Source: an uncultured Bacteroidales bacterium (GTDB lineage Bacteria > Bacteroidota > Bacteroidia > Bacteroidales > FEN-979). Taken from it: 64,000 nt of DNA. The first letter of the stretch is position 1, and the number at the start of each line of letters is the position of its first letter. Shown here piece by piece: positions 58,847-64,000 of the stretch. The translations under genes and the position numbers were made by a program. The notes beneath the pieces are model-generated. The model saw only the letters and a program-made list of their open reading frames with translations. It was not told the origin of the DNA and ran no database searches. The stretch spans positions 1 through 64,000 of the forward strand of contig CAILVF010000081.1 in assembly GCA_903837605.1 (NCBI GenBank). Direction: 5' to 3'.

Positions 58847-59161
58847 TTGGAAACCCTGAAAAAAATACTGAAGATCTTTATCAATAAGTACTTCCTTATT
58901 ACGGTGGCTTTTATTGTATGGATGGTGTTCTTCGACAGCAACAATGTTTTTATCCGTGCCAAATTGCGTGACAAGCTTGATGACCTTCAACAGGAAAAGC
59001 ATTTTTACCTGGATGAGATCCAGAAAGATTCCGCACTGACCCATAAACTGCTCACCGATTCAACCGAGCTGGAGCGTTTTGCAAGGGAAAAATACCTGAT
59101 GAAAAAGGATAATGAAGATCTTTACCTGATTATTGATACTGCCAGGGAGAAGAATAAATAG
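58847..59161 (+). CDS. FtsB/DivIC-type cell-division protein
   Basis: A 104-residue bitopic protein: short cytoplasmic tail, one membrane helix (about residues 14-29, KYFLITVAFIVWMVFF), then a coiled-coil part (IRAKLRDKLDDLQQEKHFYLDEIQKD) and the conserved LERFAREKYLMKKDNEDLY end typical of FtsB/DivIC. It takes part in the division complex with FtsL/FtsQ. Start is TTG: an in-frame TAG lies at 58838-58840 and no ATG occurs before the membrane helix. Confidence 0.88.
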   Translation: METLKKILKIFINKYFLITVAFIVWMVFFDSNNVFIRAKLRDKLDDLQQEKHFYLDEIQKDSALTHKLLTDSTELERFAREKYLMKKDNEDLYLIIDTAREKNK

Positions 59162-59238
59162 AGCAGGTAGCAGGTGACAGGAAGCAGGTAGCAGGTAGCA
59201 GGTAGCAGGTAGCAGGAAGCAGGAAGCAGGCAGCAGAT
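59162..59238. repeat. Heptamer tandem array, unit AGCAGGT, eleven copies
   Basis: Eleven consecutive 7-base units from 59162 to 59238: six exact AGCAGGT, one GACAGGA, two AGCAGGA, one AGCAGGC, one AGCAGAT. It begins on the base after the divIC stop codon and ends 4 bases before the priA stop on the other strand, so it occupies nearly the whole gap. No hairpin or T-run is present. Confidence 0.92.
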
Positions 59239-59242
59239 GTGA

Positions 59243-61741
59243 TCATTGGGGATCTACATCGATCTGAACCTTCACAGGGTGGTAGTCACGGTTCTGATAA
59301 AAATCCACAAGTATTTCAAGCAGCTTTGATTTCGCAGACACTACAGAAGATTCCACTTCAACTTTAATAAGAATATGTTTCAGGTACTGGTTCATGATCC
59401 TTGCAACCGGCGGGTATTCAGGGCCGAGTATGCGTGTGCCGAACGCTTTAACAAGTTTCTTTGCAAGTACCGAGGCCGCCCTGTTAACCAGCTCCGGATC
59501 ACGGTGTTTGACCTTCAGAAGGATAAGCCGGTAAAAAGGAGGATATTTGAACTTCCGGCGCTCACCCAGCTGGTAGCTGTACATGCCTGCGTAATCATGC
59601 TTTACCACTGACTGGATCACGGGATGTGCCGGATTGTATGTTTGAATGATCACCTTCCCCCTTTTCTTTTTACGGCCTGAACGCCCGCTGACCTGGGCCA
59701 TCAGCTGAAAGCTCCGTTCTTCAGATCTGAAATCAGGGAAGCTAAGCATGTTATCGGCATTAAGTACACAAACAGTGCTCACATGGTCAAAATCAAGTCC
59801 TTTGGTAACCATTTGGGTTCCAACAAGTATATCGATCTTTTGCTCCTCAAAGCCTGTAATAATATTCTGGTGGGAGTGCTTGCTCCTGGTAGTATCAAGG
59901 TCCATACGGGCAATCCTGGCTCCCGGCAGCAGGAGACCAAGTTCCTCTTCAACTTTCTCGGTGCCGAAGCCCTTCATCTTAAGTCCGGGGCTATGGCAAA
60001 CAGGGCAGAGAGATGGGACTGTTGCAATATAACCGCAGTAATGACAGCGCAACTGGTTGCTTTTTTTATGATATACGAGGGTGACATCGCAGTTCTTGCA
60101 GGATGGCATCCAGTTGCATGATTCACACTCAAGCCTTAATGAAAACCCCCGTCGGTTCTGGAAAAGTATGGCTTGTTCCCCATTCTTCAGGACTTCGGCC
60201 AGATGATCGAGAAGAACCGTTGAAAAATGTGTTTTCATCCTGCCGCGCCTGAGTTCGTCCTTAATATTCACAAGCTGGATTAGGGGCAATTCCATCTCCC
60301 CGAACCTCTCGGCAAGCTCAACAAGTGCATATTTGCCCAGTTGTGCATTATAGTAGCTTTCAACAGCCGGTGTGGCAGAGCCAAGCAGGGCCTTCGCTCC
60401 GTGGAGATGAGCAAGGAATAAGCCTGCATCACGGCCGTTGTAACGCGGAGCGGGATCCATCTGCTTGAACGATGAGTCATGTTCTTCATCAACAATCACC
60501 AGTCCGAGATCAGAGAAAGGAAGAAATACCGCAGAACGGGCTCCGAGAATTATATCGCAAAATCCATCGCTTCCTGAACTTCCGGGCCCAAGAGATGCCT
60601 GCTTCCAGACTTCCGCCCTCTCGCCGTCATTAAAACGCGAATGGTAAACCCCTACCCTGTTACCAAAGTATTTCCTCAGGCGGTTGATGATCTGGGTTGT
60701 GAGCGCGATCTCCGGAAGCAGGTACAACACTTGCTTGCCACGTGCAAGAGTTTCGGCAATGAGCTTTATATAAATTTCGGTTTTGCCGGATGAGGTGACC
60801 CCATGAAGAAGCACTACGTCCTTTGCTTCCCACGCCCCGCGGATCCCGTCTATGGCAAGTGTTTGCTGATCGGATAAAGTGATCGAGCCCGGATCCGATT
60901 CAGGGGTATTGACACTGTCCCTGGCTGCAGCTTTTTCATACACTTCAAAAATGCCTTTCCTGAGCATGCCGTCGAGAACCGCTGCCGAACAGCCCGACTT
61001 CCTTAACAGTTCCTGTTTTTTAACATCCAGCGCGCTTTCAATTCCGCGTCTGGATAAAGACATAAAGGTCATCAGGATCTCAAGCTGCTTTTTAGCCTTG
61101 CGCTCAAGCCGGTCGAACAACTGCCTGAGGGATTCCTCATCCGCAGTATATGATTCACCGAGAGCGATATACGTTTCCTTTTTAGGCCTGTATTTCTCCC
61201 TGACTTCTTCTTCGAGAACAACTACTCCCTTTTCTATCAGGGTCTTGACTACAGGAATAATTTTTTGCTGGTCTATGATCCTGGAGATTTTTGATATCTC
61301 TATACTTTTTTTACTGTTGAAAAGTGTTTCAACGAGGGTGAATTCCTTTTCGTTCAGTGTAACCGAGTCAATAATATAATCGGGATTGATCGCAACACGG
61401 GTTTCACTTGCCAGTTTAAAAGCAGAAGGCAGGGCCGCATTCATCACCTCCCCGGCAGTACACATATAATATGAGGCCATCCAGTCCCAAAACCGGAACT
61501 GCCATTCCCTCACCAGGGGCTCGTCGTCGAGCACCGACAAAACCTCCTTGAATGTCATGGACTTATCCACATCGCTGTGAATTTTCCTGACCAGGGCTGT
61601 ATATATTTTGCGGTTACCGAACTGCACAATGACCCGGCTTCCCGGGCCTGCTTTACCGGCAAATTCGGGGGGAAGTGCATAGGTAAATGAACCCGCCAGG
61701 GGCAGCGGGAGGATTACATCCGCAAAAAGTTGTTGTACCAT
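59243..61741 (-). CDS. priA: PriA, primosomal replication-restart helicase
   Basis: 3'-5' DNA helicase that restarts stalled forks and loads DnaB. The 832-residue protein has an N-terminal 3'-BD domain (ADVILPLPLAGSFTYALP), a winged helix, helicase Walker A in LHGVTSSGKTEIY, Walker B DEEH (VIVDEEHDSSFKQ), GSATPAVES (motif III) and the zinc region with eight Cys (CESCNWMPSCKNCDV, then CHYCG and CPVC). Starts one base before the pfkA stop codon position; pfkA and priA abut with no spacer. Confidence 0.97.
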   Translation of the reverse strand: MVQQLFADVILPLPLAGSFTYALPPEFAGKAGPGSRVIVQFGNRKIYTALVRKIHSDVDKSMTFKEVLSVLDDEPLVREWQFRFWDWMASYYMCTAGEVMNAALPSAFKLASETRVAINPDYIIDSVTLNEKEFTLVETLFNSKKSIEISKISRIIDQQKIIPVVKTLIEKGVVVLEEEVREKYRPKKETYIALGESYTADEESLRQLFDRLERKAKKQLEILMTFMSLSRRGIESALDVKKQELLRKSGCSAAVLDGMLRKGIFEVYEKAAARDSVNTPESDPGSITLSDQQTLAIDGIRGAWEAKDVVLLHGVTSSGKTEIYIKLIAETLARGKQVLYLLPEIALTTQIINRLRKYFGNRVGVYHSRFNDGERAEVWKQASLGPGSSGSDGFCDIILGARSAVFLPFSDLGLVIVDEEHDSSFKQMDPAPRYNGRDAGLFLAHLHGAKALLGSATPAVESYYNAQLGKYALVELAERFGEMELPLIQLVNIKDELRRGRMKTHFSTVLLDHLAEVLKNGEQAILFQNRRGFSLRLECESCNWMPSCKNCDVTLVYHKKSNQLRCHYCGYIATVPSLCPVCHSPGLKMKGFGTEKVEEELGLLLPGARIARMDLDTTRSKHSHQNIITGFEEQKIDILVGTQMVTKGLDFDHVSTVCVLNADNMLSFPDFRSEERSFQLMAQVSGRSGRKKKRGKVIIQTYNPAHPVIQSVVKHDYAGMYSYQLGERRKFKYPPFYRLILLKVKHRDPELVNRAASVLAKKLVKAFGTRILGPEYPPVARIMNQYLKHILIKVEVESSVVSAKSKLLEILVDFYQNRDYHPVKVQIDVDPQ

Positions 61742-62722
61742 TTATAAAGCCAGTATCCTCGCCAGTTCCAGCCCGCCGAAGTTGAATTGCTTCTTTTTGT
61801 TGATGGCGTCGTCAAATGGAGTATAGGTGATCTTTTTGTCTTCAATCCCTATCATGATATTGCTTTTACCTTCGATGAGTGCGTGAACGGCTTCGAAACC
61901 AGTCCAGCTGGCCAGTATACGGTCCTGCACCGTGGGGGATCCTCCCCTCTGGACATGGCCCAGAACGGTAACCCTTGCATCAATCTCGGGCAGCCTTTCC
62001 TTGACCTGCCTGGCAATGTCATAAGCTCCGCCCATATCGTCGCCTTCGGCCACGATCACGATCCCGGAAGTCTTGTTTTTACGCATATCATGCTTCAGAA
62101 GCCTGGCAAGGTTGTCAATATATGTTTTCGTTTCAGGTACCAGGATAAACTCTGCCCCTGTTGCCACACCGCTCCAGAGTGCGAGATAACCCGCATCCCT
62201 TCCCATCACTTCGATGAAAAACAAACGGTCATGAGAGGTAGCTGTATCCCTGATCTTGTCGGCCGCCTGCACCACTGTATTGGCGGCTGTATCAAACCCT
62301 ATGGTAAAATCAGTGCCGTACAGATCGTTATCAATAGTTCCGGGCAAACCAACAACTGGTACTCCAAATTCTTTTTCAAAGATCTGGGCCCCCGTGAAAG
62401 TCCCGTTCCCTCCTATGGCAACCAGGCCGTTGATATTGTGCTTCTCAAGGTTCCGGTAGGCCTGAAGCCTGCCTTCATATGTCATGAAGCGTTTACTTCT
62501 CGCCGTTTTCAGGATAGTGCCTCCGCGCTGGATAATATTGGAAACAGAATGCCTTTCCATCTGCTCTATCTGTCCGTCAATCATACCTTCATACCCGCGG
62601 AAAATTCCATATACATCTAGGCCTTCGTTGATACCCGAGCGTACAACCGAACGGATCGCGGCATTCATCCCCGGGGAATCGCCCCCGGATGTAAAAACTC
62701 CAATTTTTGAAACTCTAGGCAT
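61742..62722 (-). CDS. pfkA: PfkA, 6-phosphofructokinase
   Basis: Phosphorylates fructose 6-phosphate in glycolysis. The 326-residue protein has GGDSPGMNAAIRS, catalytic GLPGTIDNDL (catalytic Asp in TIDND), EVMGRDAG and LGHVQRGGSPT. The phosphate-donor loop reads IGGNGTFTG: the residue equal to E. coli Asp103 (Mg2+ site) is Asn, while the Gly that marks ATP dependence is kept. ATP use is therefore likely, but kinetics may differ. Second gene of rlmL-pfkA-priA. Confidence 0.94.
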   Translation of the reverse strand: MPRVSKIGVFTSGGDSPGMNAAIRSVVRSGINEGLDVYGIFRGYEGMIDGQIEQMERHSVSNIIQRGGTILKTARSKRFMTYEGRLQAYRNLEKHNINGLVAIGGNGTFTGAQIFEKEFGVPVVGLPGTIDNDLYGTDFTIGFDTAANTVVQAADKIRDTATSHDRLFFIEVMGRDAGYLALWSGVATGAEFILVPETKTYIDNLARLLKHDMRKNKTSGIVIVAEGDDMGGAYDIARQVKERLPEIDARVTVLGHVQRGGSPTVQDRILASWTGFEAVHALIEGKSNIMIGIEDKKITYTPFDDAINKKKQFNFGGLELARILAL

Positions 62723-62737
62723 AACACAATTTTTAAA

Positions 62738-63907
62738 TCAGTCAGCAAAAGTAATTGATTTTTTTCCCTCGTAGAGGTCAAAACCCAGAAACCTGCATTC
62801 GAGGGGCCCGTTGAAAACCTTATATTTTTTTGATGGTTTAAGACCTATGAACTTAATGGCCTCAAGGTCAGAAGAAATAACCCAGGCCTTATATCCGCTG
62901 TATTTGCGTTTGAGTACGTTTCCGATCATTTTATAAAATTCAACCGAGTCGTCAAGTTCAATACGTTCATCATAAGGCGGGTTCATGATAATAATGCCTT
63001 CGGCGGATGGCGGGATGGAATCCTCAAACGCCGCCCGCTTGAGATAAATCGCACGGTCCAATCCGGCGAAGCCTACATTTTCAACAGCCCGTTTCAGGCT
63101 CATCACCGATTTATCGAAACCCACGATCCTGAAATCCTCCGGGGCTTTTACCAGAGCCCCGGCCTCTGACTTTACTTTCTCCCAAAGAGCCTGGTCGAAA
63201 TCCTTCCATTTGAAAAAGCCATAGTCGCTGCGGAAATAACCCGAAGGCATCCCGGAAGCCAGCATTGCGGCTTCAATAAGAATAGTGCCGGAACCGCACA
63301 TGGGATCCAGCAGGGGTTTCTTTTTGTCCCATCCCGACAGCCTGATCAGCCCGGCTGCAAGGACTTCGTTGAGGGGAGCGATCCCTGTTTGTTTCCGGTA
63401 GCCCCGCTTATGCAAAGACTGTCCCGATGAATCCAGTGATACGGTACAGGTGTCTTTGAAGAGGTGGACGTTGATCCTCAGGGTTGGATTGTCGAGGTCG
63501 ACCGAAGGCCGTTTCCCGAACTTCTCCCGGAACCTGTCAACAATGGCATCCTTGGCTTTCTGGGCCACGAACTGGGAATTCGTAAAAACGGTATAGGAGA
63601 TAACGGCATCTATGGCCAGGGTCGAATCTGAGTCAAGGTGGTCTTCCCATGGGAACTCCTTTATTTCACGGTACAGGTCTTCCTGTGCATTGATCTCGAA
63701 GACATGCACCGGTAGGAGTATCCTCAGGGCTGTGCTGCAGAGGTAATTTGCACGGTACATGCAGGCTTTGTCACCTTCGAAACTGACCGAACGGTTCATC
63801 ACCTCGGCATTCAAGGCACCGATAGCATCAAGTTCGGCTTTAAGTATTGGTTCAAGGCCGCTTACGGTCTTTGCGATCATCAGGTTTGTTGACGTATTCT
63901 CAGGCAT
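62738..63907 (-). CDS. rlmL: RlmL-type THUMP-domain 23S rRNA guanine-N2 methyltransferase
   Basis: A 389-residue RNA methyltransferase. The N-terminal THUMP region (about 50-160) binds RNA; the Rossmann methyltransferase follows with DPMCGSGTILIEAAMLASGM (SAM motif I) and catalytic NPPYDER (IIIMNPPYDERIEL), the N-P-P-Y motif of N2-guanine methylation. It lacks the C-terminal RlmK fusion found in E. coli RlmL. TTG at 63910 precedes the chosen ATG at 63907. pfkA starts 15 bases downstream. Confidence 0.88.
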   Translation of the reverse strand: MPENTSTNLMIAKTVSGLEPILKAELDAIGALNAEVMNRSVSFEGDKACMYRANYLCSTALRILLPVHVFEINAQEDLYREIKEFPWEDHLDSDSTLAIDAVISYTVFTNSQFVAQKAKDAIVDRFREKFGKRPSVDLDNPTLRINVHLFKDTCTVSLDSSGQSLHKRGYRKQTGIAPLNEVLAAGLIRLSGWDKKKPLLDPMCGSGTILIEAAMLASGMPSGYFRSDYGFFKWKDFDQALWEKVKSEAGALVKAPEDFRIVGFDKSVMSLKRAVENVGFAGLDRAIYLKRAAFEDSIPPSAEGIIIMNPPYDERIELDDSVEFYKMIGNVLKRKYSGYKAWVISSDLEAIKFIGLKPSKKYKVFNGPLECRFLGFDLYEGKKSITFAD

Positions 63908-63913
63908 CAATTA

Positions 63914-64000
63914 TTATTTAGGAAAATAGTAGGTGTAGCCGATGACCAGTCCGAATGAATTGGCGTAAACGACCGGGTTACTGGTGAAATCAACAGGTAT
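63914..64000 (-). CDS. C-terminal end of a probable outer-membrane protein (truncated by window)
   Basis: The 28 codons before a TAA read SNPVVYANSFGLVIGYTYYFPK at the end, an alternating hydrophobic/aromatic final strand typical of beta-barrel outer-membrane proteins. The gene continues beyond the window edge. It lies 7 bases upstream of rlmL on the same strand, so it may be co-transcribed with it. Too short to identify the family. Confidence 0.5.
   Translation of the reverse strand: MPVDFTSNPVVYANSFGLVIGYTYYFPK

Noticed and set aside
59162..59238. CRISPR array
   Set aside because: Units are 7 bases, directly adjacent, with no spacers and no cas genes nearby.
61787..62620. Plus-strand open frame of about 277 codons opposite pfkA
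   Set aside because: Antisense shadow of pfkA with no recognisable protein features.

Overview
The window looks like a chromosomal segment of a Bacteroidota bacterium, probably Bacteroidales or a close relative. The main evidence is: two secreted proteins with type IX secretion (T9SS) C-terminal tails, one type A and one type B; nine correctly oriented TAnnTTTG -7 promoter elements, two with a TTTG -33 box; starts mostly without Shine-Dalgarno sequences; and lineage-typical gene sets (DUF4252/anti-sigma/ECF sigma; three SurA/PpiC-like proteins plus MoxR next to guaB; a periplasmic-propeller histidine kinase; a sulfatase with a CxPSR motif). No tRNA, rRNA, CRISPR array, insertion sequence, integrase or phage gene was seen, and no stretch over 300 bases lacks a gene (longest gap about 170 bases).

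Layout. 1-8431 (+): 5'-truncated uvrA, a LOG-family protein, rsfS, then ftsH, a LUD protein, DUF2007, cdsA and psd, which links membrane proteolysis to phospholipid synthesis. 8432-10735 (-): DUF2461, DUF1697 and two GNAT acetyltransferases. 10908-13876 (+): a PorV/PorQ-like barrel protein coupled to an outer-membrane protein with an N-terminal helix-hairpin-helix module, closed by a strong bidirectional terminator. 13933-15575 (-): ECF sigma, putative anti-sigma and DUF4252. 15729-20090 (+): a POT peptide transporter, a YhcC-type radical SAM protein and a beta-propeller T9SS cargo. 20186-30492 (-): pstSCAB, moxR, three SurA/PpiC-like envelope proteins and guaB. 30613-34183 (+): a YncE/phosphoesterase fusion and nhaA. 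34218-48441: a LEA-like lipoprotein, a sulfatase, a four-gene operon GH29-GH38-carA-carB and a sialate O-acetylesterase, which together suggest use of a sulfated, fucosylated, mannose-containing or acetylated glycan. 48490-53641: an orphan small gene and a pair of sensory kinases. 53631-64000: a T9SS type B protein, glyA-sixA-ppk1-divIC (+), then rlmL-pfkA-priA (-) and the last 28 codons of a probable outer-membrane protein.

No gene cluster here is clearly a new system. The most unusual non-coding signal is a set of short tandem arrays with 7-base period, each with its own unit, confined to gene junctions (20105, 36367/36405, 54823, 59162), plus an 8-base array at 10871. At 59162 the array fills almost all the space between two convergent stop codons; at 36367 two heptamer arrays face each other as an inverted repeat. 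Other points of interest are carAB translationally coupled behind two glycosidases, the barrel/HhH gene pair, three TTG starts forced by in-frame upstream stops, and single-residue changes at metal or cofactor sites of UvrA and PfkA.
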